Positions 8,671-17,008 of a stretch of DNA of 63,714 nt are shown here, piece after piece. The notes under the pieces were generated by a model. That model saw only the letters and a program-made list of their open reading frames with translations. It did not search any database and was not told the DNA's origin. How positions within the stretch are numbered: the stretch's first letter is position 1; every line of letters starts with the position of its first letter. Made by a program: the position numbers and the translations under genes. Source of the stretch: a virus; the IMG/VR virus record IMGVR_UViG_3300030117_005059, positions 1-63,714 of that record. One strand, written 5' to 3'.

Positions 8671-9930
8671 CTACCCCACATAAATACCGTGAGGAACAAC
8701 CTTAAGTGTTTCGCCAAGAGAGTTCTGGAAGGCTGCATCACTTTCAGCAAGCTTGGAGTACGTCATTTCATCAAGCACTGTCTTAAGCTCTTCTCTTAAA
8801 GCGTTTTGTTCTTCTTTTCCTTCACTTATCAACGCAGATCCATTTAGCGTTACATCGTTGCCTGGGATGGGGATGCTGCCTAGTTTTGACCTAACCTGCC
8901 CCAGGGTTTCCTTACACAAAGCCAATGCAAACCTTCTAATCCACTGCTTGCCAATAGAGTTAATTCTGTTATAAGGCACATTAGGAAACGGTAACGTGTT
9001 CATGTTGTTGATACCATCAGCACCGTATCTACGATCACCCTCTTCATCATAATTCTCCTCTGGTAATCTAAACTTAACCCAGAACTTTTCTGGTGCAATA
9101 CCATCTTTAGGAGCAGGAAAGATTCTTAATTTATTATTTCTAAGTTCATATGAGTAATGAGAGCCACGGACTTTAATATTATCCTCATAGGCGTTTGCCT
9201 GTAGTTTGTTTTGCCAAACTGGGACTAATTGAAATGTGCTGTCATCTGAATACATACCATAAGTTGACAGGTTACCAACAATACCATAAGTGCCACCACC
9301 AAAGAATCTCCAAGCTGCGGCAGGGGTTTTATAATATACTTGCTCAATAATAACCTTGTTCTCCCCAACTTGGTTGAAAAATCTAGATGAACTATCAATT
9401 GAAGCCGAATATATCACTTGCTGTAAATCATAGTCCTGCTGATCATCGACTGTATCAAAAGATGCCGAATAGGCGGACTGGTGTCCACCAACTCCAGCAA
9501 GAACACCGACAGCTTCTGCCATATGCCTTGGAGCTTCAAGAGTAAATCGTGGAAACTTTAAGTTGGGTTTAATGTTTGTATCTGATCTATAAGAGGTAAA
9601 CTCTCCATCCTCATCAAAGGAACCAGTGGCTCCACCAAGCATATCTGATAAAACGTTTTTAGCTTGGTGCGTGTTAAGAATGTAAGAATACTCAAGACAC
9701 GACTCTTCATACGCTTGATAAACATTTCTTTCTTGCAGTTCGATATCTAATATGTTACCGCCCAACTTATTGAATACATATGCTACCTGATCAACCGCAC
9801 CACTAACAAACTCAGCAGATCCGCTATAAACACCGATAGCTAAAGAACTAGCCACGTTTTGATGTGTTCCAGTTATCGGTAAAACTTTTGCACTAGTTGT
9901 ACTGATTGGGCTTATGTTTCTTGCTACCAT
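8671..9930 (-). CDS. 13: Neck protein (T4 gp13-like)
   Basis: A protein of 419 residues from the ATG at 9930; a TTG 18 bases upstream overlaps the GGAGG ribosome binding site and is rejected. The segment VAYVFNKLGGNILDIELQERNVYQAYEESCLEYSY resembles the conserved helix of gp13-like neck and connector proteins, which mediate head-tail joining. The middle is rich in Ser and Asp with few motifs. It opens the neck/tail unit, 41 bases after a late-type promoter at 9971-9979. Confidence 0.6.
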   Translation of the reverse strand: MVARNISPISTTSAKVLPITGTHQNVASSLAIGVYSGSAEFVSGAVDQVAYVFNKLGGNILDIELQERNVYQAYEESCLEYSYILNTHQAKNVLSDMLGGATGSFDEDGEFTSYRSDTNIKPNLKFPRFTLEAPRHMAEAVGVLAGVGGHQSAYSASFDTVDDQQDYDLQQVIYSASIDSSSRFFNQVGENKVIIEQVYYKTPAAAWRFFGGGTYGIVGNLSTYGMYSDDSTFQLVPVWQNKLQANAYEDNIKVRGSHYSYELRNNKLRIFPAPKDGIAPEKFWVKFRLPEENYDEEGDRRYGADGINNMNTLPFPNVPYNRINSIGKQWIRRFALALCKETLGQVRSKLGSIPIPGNDVTLNGSALISEGKEEQNALREELKTVLDEMTYSKLAESDAAFQNSLGETLKVVPHGIYVG

Positions 9931-9970
9931 AATATGAATAGCCTCCAAGTAATGTAGGAGTAACCTTTAC

Positions 9971-9979
9971 TAAATAGTT
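9971..9979 (-). promoter_or_regulatory. Late-type promoter motif AACTATTTA
   Basis: The minus strand reads AACTATTTA then GTAAAGG, 41 bases before the gp13-like ATG and directly after the capsid terminator. Its placement between a terminator and a start codon is what a promoter needs. Confidence 0.7.
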
Positions 9980-10011
9980 TGCCTTTATGTTAACTTGTCC
10001 TATAAAAACAG

Positions 10012-10036
10012 AAAACCCCGCCACAAGGGCGGGGTT
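10012..10036 (-). terminator. Intrinsic terminator after major capsid gene
   Basis: A perfect nine-base stem (AACCCCGCC at 10014-10022 with GGCGGGGTT at 10028-10036) has a five-base loop. On the minus strand it is followed by TTCTGTTTTTATA. It lies 29 bases after the capsid stop codon and is the clearest intrinsic terminator in the window. Confidence 0.9.
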
Positions 10037-10064
10037 CCTGAGTCATCATCTGACTAGCCTACTA

Positions 10065-11828
10065 TTAGTTGACTAGATCACGGCAGATAACAAGACCGTA
10101 CATGTCCGAGCGTACCATCTGCTTAGCATACCGAGTCATCACAGCCTTGGTAGGTGCGAATGTATCGGGATTAAAGATGGTAGGCGTGACTTGCAGTGGC
10201 ACATAAGGTGCGTACACATAGCCGCTTTCAAGGAAGCTGTTACCCTTACGACCGACCAAAATCAACCCACGAGGGAAGTAAGGATCGACATAAACGTCCA
10301 TCTTCTTGCTTAGCGAACCAACGTTTTGAGCGCCCCAAGATCCACCTTCGTCGTCAACAGCGACCGAAGCACGGAATCCAGCGGTAAACTCAAGAATGCT
10401 GGCGACCTCGGGAGAACAAACAATAAAGTTTGCGCCACCACGGAGGGTCTTACGATGAATACGAGCACTGACATCATTGATGGTTTCCATCAAAGTCTCG
10501 TACCACTCGCTCACGGTACCCGTAAAGTCGGGAGGAGCGGTAGCCGAAGTAATGTCTGCACCACTTTCACGGTCGAGGAAACGACCAGGGCGACGACTCC
10601 AATAAAGGGTGCCACCAGTTGCGCCTTGAACAAGATCGTTAAGAATTTCTTGATCGATCTCAAGAGCAATTTGCTCCGAAAGAACGCTAGTAAGCTCAAC
10701 CTCAGCGTCAAGGTTGTGATAAGCATTGAGGTCCTGAGCAAGCTCCGGGGTCCACTTAGCTTTCAACTTACGGGTCATGGCGGTAACAGCAATGCTGTCA
10801 ACCTTGATATCGATCTCTGGAATGGTATCATTGACACCAAGATCGCCACCAAGTTCCAAGCCCCAACCTTCGGCACCGACGACGGAGCCAACAGATCCAC
10901 CAGCGGAGAACTTATCTTTTCTTCCGAAGAAGAGAGTACCTGAAACGCCAGCAATGTTACCAACGTTCAACGCACTATTACCATGGACAACCATAGTAAG
11001 GTAGTGACTACCATCGGACGAAGCAGAGTGCTGCGTCAAACGGCGAACAACTCGGGTTGCAGTCGTTGCAAGGTCACTGTTGTCAAGGTCAACGGTCGTA
11101 AGGTTATCAAAGTTAAGATCATCCTTAATAGTCGTGACTTCAACACGAATAACACCAATCTTGTCGGTGTCAGTTTGACCCAAGAGGTCTGCATCATACT
11201 CGATGCGCTTGAACAAATCAGCGTTAGCCGAAGCGGTCAGAGCACGAATCTCGGTTTCAGCGGTAAGCTCAGTGAGGAGCCCAGCAGCAACTGCCAAAGT
11301 ACCCGTCGGGGTGCTATAGCCGTTAGCCAAGTCGTAAGCGCCTGCACGGTACGAACCATCGTTGTCAACCAAACCTGCATCGGGAATCGAAAGATCGACA
11401 CCACCAGTGATCTGCGAACCAACTCGACGACCACCGTAGATTGATTTTCCTTTTTGGTTATAAGGAATGTCTGAACCACCAGCACGGTTAGTACCGAGCG
11501 TGAAGTCCAAGAAGAACACGAGCCCACTGGGGAGACTCATCGGTTGCACTGACACGAGGTCCTGTGCAAGTAACCCGCCGAATACACGACGTACAATTGG
11601 GAATGCGACTGAAGCAAAGCCTTCAACGTCACCCGCAGCCATGGAGCTAGCTTCCTTGAGAAGTTGAGCAGCCTGGTTTTCAAGAAGACGACTCATCGCC
11701 GATCGCTTAGTATCGTCGCCGAGTCCTTCCAAAAGACCAGTTCTTTCCCACTTCTCCAGAAGAGCCTCACCCTCACGAGCCAAGGAACGTTCACGAATGC
11801 CTTCAGTCAATTTTTCTAAATAAGACAT
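10065..11828 (-). CDS. 23: Major capsid protein (T4 gp23-like)
   Basis: A 587-residue protein. The N-terminus carries the gp23 hallmarks: EALLEKWERTGLLEGL, SRLLENQAAQLLKE and PIVRRVFGGLLAQDLVSVQP, then MSLPSGLVFFLDF. These are known across T4-like HK97-fold capsids. An LKE tripeptide at residues 57-59 fits the T4 prohead protease consensus, so cleavage after E59 is likely. Very strong AGGAGG seven bases upstream predicts high expression. It is transcribed with the scaffold gene and ends at a strong terminator. No gp24-like vertex paralogue is seen. Confidence 0.95.
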   Translation of the reverse strand: MSYLEKLTEGIRERSLAREGEALLEKWERTGLLEGLGDDTKRSAMSRLLENQAAQLLKEASSMAAGDVEGFASVAFPIVRRVFGGLLAQDLVSVQPMSLPSGLVFFLDFTLGTNRAGGSDIPYNQKGKSIYGGRRVGSQITGGVDLSIPDAGLVDNDGSYRAGAYDLANGYSTPTGTLAVAAGLLTELTAETEIRALTASANADLFKRIEYDADLLGQTDTDKIGVIRVEVTTIKDDLNFDNLTTVDLDNSDLATTATRVVRRLTQHSASSDGSHYLTMVVHGNSALNVGNIAGVSGTLFFGRKDKFSAGGSVGSVVGAEGWGLELGGDLGVNDTIPEIDIKVDSIAVTAMTRKLKAKWTPELAQDLNAYHNLDAEVELTSVLSEQIALEIDQEILNDLVQGATGGTLYWSRRPGRFLDRESGADITSATAPPDFTGTVSEWYETLMETINDVSARIHRKTLRGGANFIVCSPEVASILEFTAGFRASVAVDDEGGSWGAQNVGSLSKKMDVYVDPYFPRGLILVGRKGNSFLESGYVYAPYVPLQVTPTIFNPDTFAPTKAVMTRYAKQMVRSDMYGLVICRDLVN

Positions 11829-11843
11829 TTTTTTCCTCCTAGA

Positions 11844-12929
11844 TTAGTTGTCTTTTAATCCTGCGAGTTTCGCCCATCGATTCTTCACAGGATTATTATC
11901 AGTTGATGGAACTTCCTTTCTGGAACTTATAATAGTTGAAGATTTTCTAGTGATAGCCTCTGACAACGTATTAGCTTTTTTAGCCGGACGGCTGCTATTA
12001 GTTCTCTTAAGGGTCTCATAAATCGTCTTCGCCTCATCAACCGTTTGTGCATTCGTGATGTGTTCGGCAATCTGATTTCTCTGCCGCTCATTCAGGGAGC
12101 CATCCTTCAGTACACGATTTGTATAAAGCAGTCTTGCATTTGAAAGGTTGATTTCTTCCAACCGATCTTTAGCTTGTACAAGCAGTGCTTTAAGTCCGTT
12201 ATTTTCTTCCAACAAAGTGTTATAATTTAATTCTAATTGTAGTTTCTCTTCGATAAAGCTTTCCATTGCCTCATCTTTTTCTTGCCCGTCACGAGCATTG
12301 CTGACTGGAACCTCTTCTAGTTCTTCTGTATAGCCGTGCTCATCTTCGTGAGCCATGGCGTCTAGTTCCATTTCAGCCTCTTCGGGGAGATCTAAGTTTA
12401 GCATTTCTTTAAATACTTCTACTAGTTCTTCCTCGTCAATCTCAATATCTTCATCTCTATTTCCAGGCGCAGCCTCTAACTCTTCATCAGAAAACTCTGG
12501 TGCGAGTGCTTGCTCTTCATCAGCCAACTCAGGAATACCAACTTCATCCGCTAGTTCTTCACGATTAGCCTTTTCATCTTCTGCACCTTCAGCTTTAGCC
12601 GCAGACATAATAGCACCTAAATCAATCTCGACCACATCCGTCCCGGCAGCCTGCCCCATTGGGAGGCTATCCATAACTGCAACTTGTGCGGGGTCTTCTT
12701 CTCCGGCTGGGTCAGCGGCTGGGTCAGCCATTGGATCAGCGGCAGGATCGTCCATACCCAGGTCCATTTCCCCTGCGTCTTCTTCTCCGGGTTCTTGTTC
12801 TAGAAGTTTTTCTACTCTTTCTCTAACTTCGTCTGAATATTTCTCAACCACCGCAGATTCTGCGTTTCTTAGCGCAGCCTCACGCAGTTGTTGTGCATCT
12901 AAAATAGCCTGATCTAGCATACTTGACAT
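11844..12929 (-). CDS. 22: Prohead scaffold/core protein (T4 gp22-like)
   Basis: A 361-residue, highly acidic protein. The N-terminal helix (LDQAILDAQQLREAALRNAE) is followed by DPAADPMADPAADPAGEEDP repeats near residues 55-80, long Glu/Asp tracts, a coiled-coil region at about 230-270 and a basic C-terminus ending WAKLAGLKDN. Strong net negative charge, coiled coil, basic tail and position just upstream of the capsid gene match gp22-type scaffolds, which fill the prohead and are degraded by gp21. GAGG lies seven bases before ATG, and a late-type promoter is 35 bases upstream. Confidence 0.82.
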   Translation of the reverse strand: MSSMLDQAILDAQQLREAALRNAESAVVEKYSDEVRERVEKLLEQEPGEEDAGEMDLGMDDPAADPMADPAADPAGEEDPAQVAVMDSLPMGQAAGTDVVEIDLGAIMSAAKAEGAEDEKANREELADEVGIPELADEEQALAPEFSDEELEAAPGNRDEDIEIDEEELVEVFKEMLNLDLPEEAEMELDAMAHEDEHGYTEELEEVPVSNARDGQEKDEAMESFIEEKLQLELNYNTLLEENNGLKALLVQAKDRLEEINLSNARLLYTNRVLKDGSLNERQRNQIAEHITNAQTVDEAKTIYETLKRTNSSRPAKKANTLSEAITRKSSTIISSRKEVPSTDNNPVKNRWAKLAGLKDN

Positions 12930-12944
12930 TTGTTTTCCTCTCTG

Positions 12945-12960
12945 TGATGAGATTTCATCA
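12945..12960 (-). other. Stem-loop in the scaffold-capsid leader
   Basis: TGATGA and TCATCA form a six-base stem with a GATT loop between the late-type promoter (12964-12972) and the scaffold ribosome binding site. No T-tract follows on the minus strand, so it would be part of the mRNA leader. Confidence 0.4.
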
Positions 12961-12963
12961 AAG

Positions 12964-12972
12964 TAAATAGTT
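12964..12972 (-). promoter_or_regulatory. Late-type promoter motif AACTATTTA
   Basis: The minus strand reads AACTATTTA then CTTTG, 35 bases before the scaffold ATG. It would drive the scaffold-capsid pair, which ends at the terminator at 10012-10036. Confidence 0.7.
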
Positions 12973-12995
12973 GCAACACTGTCAAAACTCCTTTA

Positions 12996-13463
12996 TTAGA
13001 CGCCAGGCAAATAATAGACATAGACATGAAATTTGCCACCGGTTAAAGCAGCAGTGCCAATTACAATCCCTACTGGTAGTGATCCTTGCAGTTTAACTCC
13101 GCCGTTTGGTGCTGCAATGTTAGTCAAAAGAAGACCAGAGGCGTTTGCAGTAAACCCAGTAAAAGCTGCGGCATCTCTAAACGCATCATAATCGCCCTGG
13201 AGACCAATACCAACAGTCGCTGATCCCGCAGATGCAAGGTCTGTCTCTATATCAATGTGTCCGCCAATAAGAACAGCATTGTCTGGAATCGAAGTGCTTA
13301 GGTTTATGTTACCAGTATCACCGCCGTCAACTGAAAAATCATAAGTTGCCTTAAGGATTCTAGGCACAGCCACCCAAGTTCCCTCAACGGGGACGTTGGA
13401 TTGACCGCTGGCACCAAGATCAATATCTTGAACTTTTGTGCGACCCGGTGTGAATTTACCCAT
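12996..13463 (-). CDS. Capsid-associated beta-sandwich protein, probable decoration
   Basis: A 155-residue protein. Residues 35-110 (ATYDFSVDGGDTGNINLS, then IPDNAVLIGGHIDIETDL and SAGSATVGIGLQGDYDAF) follow a pattern common in small phage virion proteins encoded beside capsid genes: alternating beta strands rich in Gly, Ser, Ala and Thr. It ends the 20481-12996 head cluster just upstream of the scaffold promoter. A capsid-surface role is inferred from composition and neighbours. Confidence 0.6.
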   Translation of the reverse strand: MGKFTPGRTKVQDIDLGASGQSNVPVEGTWVAVPRILKATYDFSVDGGDTGNINLSTSIPDNAVLIGGHIDIETDLASAGSATVGIGLQGDYDAFRDAAAFTGFTANASGLLLTNIAAPNGGVKLQGSLPVGIVIGTAALTGGKFHVYVYYLPGV

Positions 13464-13477
13464 GTGCTAGTGCCCCC

Positions 13478-13924
13478 TTAACTGTCAATACCATCGCCCG
13501 AAAGCGAGAACATTTGGTCTGGATCGATGCCTGTAAGCTCTGCAAAGATTTCAACATGTCCGTTCGCAGCTTTGGAGGTAACGTAAACTCTCTCAGCTTT
13601 TACGTCCATTGCGAGACTATCTCCAAAGTTATCTAGAGTAATATAATGGTTGTTAACATCCCAGTTACTAGTTTCGGAGAAGTGTACTTTTAGCCCAACG
13701 TTAGTTGTGCTTTTATTAACCACCGTAATGTGCCTTGACACCGAAGGGAATGAGTATCCCATTGTGCTTCCACTTGCGATCGTAGCACCTGACCCAGTTA
13801 CATAGGGGATACCTGCAACTTGATAAGAGCCTACGTTACCAATCCCCGCTCTATAAGCTGAATGATAACTTGTGTTGTCTTTGGATTCTGCTCGACCTGT
13901 GTGTGCGCCTTTCCTAAAACTCAT
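13478..13924 (-). CDS. Virion structural protein, probable capsid surface
   Basis: A 148-residue protein with a basic, Ser-rich N-terminus (RKGAHTGRAESKDNTSYHSA), a Gly/Ser-rich middle (SYQVAGIPYVTGSGATIASG) and beta-strand-rich remainder. No enzyme motif, signal peptide or membrane segment is present. The start has AGGAG nine bases upstream and overlaps the bS21 stop by four bases (ATGA), implying coupled translation. Position beside capsid genes suggests a head protein. Confidence 0.55.
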   Translation of the reverse strand: MSFRKGAHTGRAESKDNTSYHSAYRAGIGNVGSYQVAGIPYVTGSGATIASGSTMGYSFPSVSRHITVVNKSTTNVGLKVHFSETSNWDVNNHYITLDNFGDSLAMDVKAERVYVTSKAANGHVEIFAELTGIDPDQMFSLSGDGIDS

Positions 13925-14214
13925 GAGTTCTTTCTCCTATTGTACCTTTTCTTGCTAAGGTTGCTATAGTTATATAGTTCCTTTTCTTTTTGATTCAACT
14001 TGTTAAGTAGTTTTTGCCTTCTTCTTTTTTGTTCGTTCTTAACAATAGACGGCTTTTTGTAATATTTTCGGTCTCTAACCTCATCCAAAATGCCAGACTT
14101 GCGAACCTTCTTGATAAACTTCCTGACCATAATTTCTGAGTTGTCTCGACACTCATCGGACCTAACCTCAATAAAGGTTGAGGTTTTTCGCATCTTAGTT
14201 TTTTGTCTTCTCAT
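13921..14214 (-). CDS. rpsU: Ribosomal protein bS21 homologue
   Basis: A 97-residue, very basic protein. Residues 14-65 line up with bacterial bS21: IEVRSDECRDNSEIMVRKF matches the IKVRENEPFDVALRRF segment, and KKVRKSGILDEVRDRKYYKK matches the CEKAGxLxEVRRREFYEKP segment. It then runs into a Lys/Arg-rich tail as in cellular bS21, about 25 residues longer than usual. bS21 is a late-joining 30S protein near the mRNA platform and anti-Shine-Dalgarno region, and phage-encoded copies are known. Its place within head genes, coupled to a virion gene, is unusual. Replacing host bS21 to favour phage mRNA is inference. Confidence 0.9.
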   Translation of the reverse strand: MRRQKTKMRKTSTFIEVRSDECRDNSEIMVRKFIKKVRKSGILDEVRDRKYYKKPSIVKNEQKRRRQKLLNKLNQKEKELYNYSNLSKKRYNRRKNS

Positions 14215-14222
14215 TTATAAAC

Positions 14223-14621
14223 TCACTTTCTTTTGTTCATTTTGTCTAAGATATTACCCCAGTTAGACATTCCTGGGATGCTCTCGATTCCAACTCCCGC
14301 ACTTGATGGGTCAACACCAATTGGACTGTTACCGCCAGGCAGTGGCTTTGTCCCTTCAAATAAAGCGGGGTTATCAAATTTTCTTTTTGCATCTTCGTAG
14401 CCGCTTTTCCCGATTGAGCCGAGAACTTTTTTACGACTATCCTTCATTTGTTTTCTAAAGCCTTGCTCATGGCTAGGAACAGGGGCTTGTCGGCTTTCAA
14501 CAACCAGACCCGCATTCAAACCTTCAGCAACCTCTGTTACAATTGTCTTTAGAAGACCCTCTTCAAGAATAATCTCTCTCACACACTCTTTGACTAGAGC
14601 CTTAAGTTGTGAACGTTTCAT
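14223..14621 (-). CDS. Capsid-targeting-like N-terminus protein next to protease
   Basis: A protein of 132 residues from the ATG at 14621, which shares its first base with the protease stop (TGATG); GGAGG is four bases upstream. The N-terminus KRSQLKALVKECVREIILEE resembles those of five other proteins here and contains L-E-E, a gp21-type cleavage site, at residues 19-21. The rest is basic and Gly/Pro-rich (GTKPLPGGNSPIGVDPSSAG) with no enzyme motif. It is probably a small prohead core component. Confidence 0.6.
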   Translation of the reverse strand: MKRSQLKALVKECVREIILEEGLLKTIVTEVAEGLNAGLVVESRQAPVPSHEQGFRKQMKDSRKKVLGSIGKSGYEDAKRKFDNPALFEGTKPLPGGNSPIGVDPSSAGVGIESIPGMSNWGNILDKMNKRK

Positions 14622-15214
14622 CAATCCTCCAAGATTTCGTTTAACGCACGATTAATACGGTCAGCCTTTGTTAAGTTAGACTTAACTTGACTCTCCGCAA
14701 CCAAATATGCACCGGTAGTGCTTGGCTCTGAAACTAAATCAAAGCACAAGAGTTGAAAATCATCTTCAACCATAGTTGTTTTACCTTGTTGTCGGGTAGA
14801 GCCGAGCCCTCTGGAAGATATTCCCAACTGGACACCGCCTTTTACAAGTTGTTTAGCAACTTTTCCTGCCGGTGTGTCAAGAATCTTCAATTTGCCCATA
14901 ACATCATCACCATTCCACCAAACTTCGGTTACAAGGTGACTAGCATTCTTCAATTCCACAACTGAACTGTCTGGGTGATCGAGTTCTCCAATAGCTCGAC
15001 CTTCACGAACGAGCTTTTCGTAGTTTTTCATCTCTCGCTCAAGGATTGGCTTAGGATAAATTCTACCATTGCCGTTTTTCTTGCCTGCGGCTTGGATTTT
15101 GCCTGCTAGAACCAGATGGATACCGCTTTTATTACCCTCTCGCTCTTCTTCAGTCAACAATGAATCGCTATAATCCAAATTCATAAACTCTTGAAGCACA
15201 TATTTCTTTGTCAT
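14621..15214 (-). CDS. 21: Prohead core protease (T4 gp21-like)
   Basis: A 197-residue serine protease of the herpesvirus-assemblin/gp21 type. GELDHP places the catalytic His at residue 80, and GISSRGLG places the catalytic Ser at 133 or 134. NGNGRIYPKPILEREM near 48-62 is the family's N-terminal motif. In T4 it matures the head by cutting scaffold, capsid and internal proteins after (L/I)xE. AAGGAG lies six bases before ATG, just behind a GC-rich stem-loop. Confidence 0.92.
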   Translation of the reverse strand: MTKKYVLQEFMNLDYSDSLLTEEEREGNKSGIHLVLAGKIQAAGKKNGNGRIYPKPILEREMKNYEKLVREGRAIGELDHPDSSVVELKNASHLVTEVWWNGDDVMGKLKILDTPAGKVAKQLVKGGVQLGISSRGLGSTRQQGKTTMVEDDFQLLCFDLVSEPSTTGAYLVAESQVKSNLTKADRINRALNEILED

Positions 15215-15229
15215 TTTTGTCTCCTTAAA

Positions 15230-15248
15230 GTGCGGGCGCTACCCGCAC
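15230..15248 (-). other. GC-rich stem-loop before the prohead protease
   Basis: A perfect seven-base stem (GTGCGGG/CCCGCAC) with a five-base loop starts right after the membrane-protein gene. On the minus strand the stem is followed by only TTT and then the AAGGAG ribosome binding site of the protease. The weak T-tract makes full termination unlikely; attenuation, processing or control of translation is more plausible. Confidence 0.5.
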
Positions 15249-15255
15249 GATACTA

Positions 15256-15609
15256 CTACCCCTGCAACACCTGGCGACTGGTCTCAGTCTCCACTTCTGG
15301 GTCCACATCCCCTTTAGCTCGATATTCATGTTGAAATCCCCCATCTGATATCAGCATACACAACGCATAAGATGTGCCAGACGATAACCAACCCAATAGG
15401 AGGGCGTTAACGACTGTTACATCAAATGTAAATAGTTCTGTAAATGGGTTTAGGAGCACAAGAAGTACACCAACCCAAAAGCCAACACACATTGGGCAAT
15501 GAAAAAAGTGATGTGAGGGTCGATATGGCTTAAATAAGCTAGAGAAAACTAATATTTGAGTTAAACCATAAGCACAAAGAACAAAAACCAGAACGCTTAT
15601 TGCGGACAT
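15256..15609 (-). CDS. Small membrane protein, DUF1360-like
   Basis: A 117-residue protein with three hydrophobic segments at about residues 4-26, 38-54 and 64-87. FHCPMCVGFWVGVLL fits the CPxCxGFW signature of DUF1360-like membrane proteins found in bacteria and phages. The C-terminal 30 residues are hydrophilic and acidic. GGGAG precedes ATG. Its function is unknown; a host inner-membrane location is predicted. Confidence 0.6.
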   Translation of the reverse strand: MSAISVLVFVLCAYGLTQILVFSSLFKPYRPSHHFFHCPMCVGFWVGVLLVLLNPFTELFTFDVTVVNALLLGWLSSGTSYALCMLISDGGFQHEYRAKGDVDPEVETETSRQVLQG

Positions 15610-15621
15610 ATATCTCCCATT

Positions 15622-16188
15622 CTAGAACATGTAGCCATAGCCGGCATATGTGTAATAAGGTAGATCACTTTGCCCGTGCTTACGTCTATTTTGTTCTGGC
15701 TCTATCTCACCATACTCAGTGGACTCGTCTGGGTCTGGGTTAACAAACCTGTCCTCAATCTCAGTTTCGTAGTCCTTCCCAAATTGCTCTTCAATCGCAT
15801 ACTGTTTCATAAATTTTTCAATCTCAAACAGTGCCACTTGCAATGGGCTAACATCCTCTTCTAATGATTGAGTCAACGTTCCCTCTAAGACTCCTCTTAG
15901 AATACCGCCCTGAATAGTGTTCAATCCTAGTACACCTGTTCTCGCTAGCGAATCCAAAAGAAACTTTTGATAATAATAAACTTCATCCCCTAGACCAAAT
16001 TTAGGCATCGTCATAATCTTACTCTCCGCCGGGATCACAACAATGTCCATCATATCATGATCTTTAATGAGGATATTTCCATCAAGCGTCTTGTGAGCCT
16101 TAAGACGAACAGTAGCCTGAACCTCTTCGACCTCTTCGACATCAGCACCACCAGCAGCGGCTTTGTTTATAGTAATTTTAATCGCCAT
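15622..16188 (-). CDS. Conserved head-region protein, unknown
   Basis: A protein of 188 residues from the ATG at 16188, which overlaps the previous stop by 11 bases; an upstream TTG is possible but weaker. It starts MAIKITINKAAAGG. Later segments include LGDEVYYYQKFLLDSLARTG, and it ends in an acidic region and an aromatic tail (PYYTYAGYGYMF). I recognise no family. It sits where T4 carries the small prohead-core genes 67 and 68, between portal and protease, but I see no sequence match to them. Confidence 0.6.
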   Translation of the reverse strand: MAIKITINKAAAGGADVEEVEEVQATVRLKAHKTLDGNILIKDHDMMDIVVIPAESKIMTMPKFGLGDEVYYYQKFLLDSLARTGVLGLNTIQGGILRGVLEGTLTQSLEEDVSPLQVALFEIEKFMKQYAIEEQFGKDYETEIEDRFVNPDPDESTEYGEIEPEQNRRKHGQSDLPYYTYAGYGYMF

Positions 16189-17008
16189 CTTTCTTGTACT
16201 CATTAGCAAGTTTTTGTATTTTTAAAACTGTCTTTAGATCATCTTGAGAAAACTCTGACATGCTAAAGTTCTCAATAATTCTTAGAACACTCTTTGTGTT
16301 TTTAACCATCTGGTCGTCACTTTTTACATCTTCCATCACCAGTGAATTCTTTACCTCACTATGCAACCGGGCTAGTTCAGAATTTAAATAAACTCTAAAA
16401 TCAACACCACCATCCCTGATTGATAGAATGTGTCGATTCAATAATCCTTTTTGCTCAGGCAGTAAGTCTGAGTATTGAGAATTGTATTTTTTGGTGAAGC
16501 TCTTTATAACCAAATCATCAATTGGCTTAAGTTCAGACTCTTCTCTATCCTCATCCTTTTGAGTCAAATTTTCTAACACTGTTCTTTCCATCAACACCTT
16601 CTTCTTCACTGGTGTTTGGTCACTAAAAATTTGAGATATTGTAGCTAATGCTCTATAGTTTGGAACAAACGCAGAAAACACATCGTTACCGATTTCGTGG
16701 TTGATACGCCTAATCATTGCGCTTTGCTCTACAAAGAGTTGCTTTTGATTTATATTCCCATGTTCCACCTTGGTCTGGTAAACTAACTTCTCAGCAGTAT
16801 ACCCATCAAGGTTATCAGCCTCACACAAAGCCTTATAGCAATCAAGCTCTTTTCTTAGAGCCTTTGTCTTTGCAAACGATTCTTTTAGAATTGATCTAAT
16901 AGACGAAGCTCTTTTATAGTCTTTTGCCAGCACAGACTTAGTTAACTCACGAACCAGAGCTTCAAAAATAAAACCAGTGTTTCTTTTCTTATTGTGCTTG
17001 GTCTTCAT
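16178..17008 (-). CDS. Conserved protein between portal and protease, unknown
   Basis: A 276-residue, helix-rich, charged protein. The N-terminus (MKTKHNKKRNTGFIFEALV) has a basic start followed by an amphipathic helix, and the rest is coiled-coil-like with no catalytic motif. GGAGG lies six bases before ATG. The gene overlaps the portal gene by 20 bases and is therefore almost certainly co-translated with it. A prohead-core or assembly role is suggested only by position. Confidence 0.62.
   Translation of the reverse strand: MKTKHNKKRNTGFIFEALVRELTKSVLAKDYKRASSIRSILKESFAKTKALRKELDCYKALCEADNLDGYTAEKLVYQTKVEHGNINQKQLFVEQSAMIRRINHEIGNDVFSAFVPNYRALATISQIFSDQTPVKKKVLMERTVLENLTQKDEDREESELKPIDDLVIKSFTKKYNSQYSDLLPEQKGLLNRHILSIRDGGVDFRVYLNSELARLHSEVKNSLVMEDVKSDDQMVKNTKSVLRIIENFSMSEFSQDDLKTVLKIQKLANEYKKDGD

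Noticed and set aside
10326-10943. A 205-residue plus-strand frame within the capsid gene
   Set aside because: It lies opposite the major capsid protein, whose identity is certain, and no other plus-strand gene exists in the window.
12355-12912. A 185-residue Ser-rich plus-strand frame
   Set aside because: The Ser repeats are the mirror of Asp/Glu codons in the acidic scaffold gene.
15427-15438. A copy of AACTATTTA within the small membrane-protein gene
   Set aside because: It lies in coding sequence (Glu-Leu-Phe-Thr) more than 200 bases before the next start, so I do not count it with the intergenic copies.
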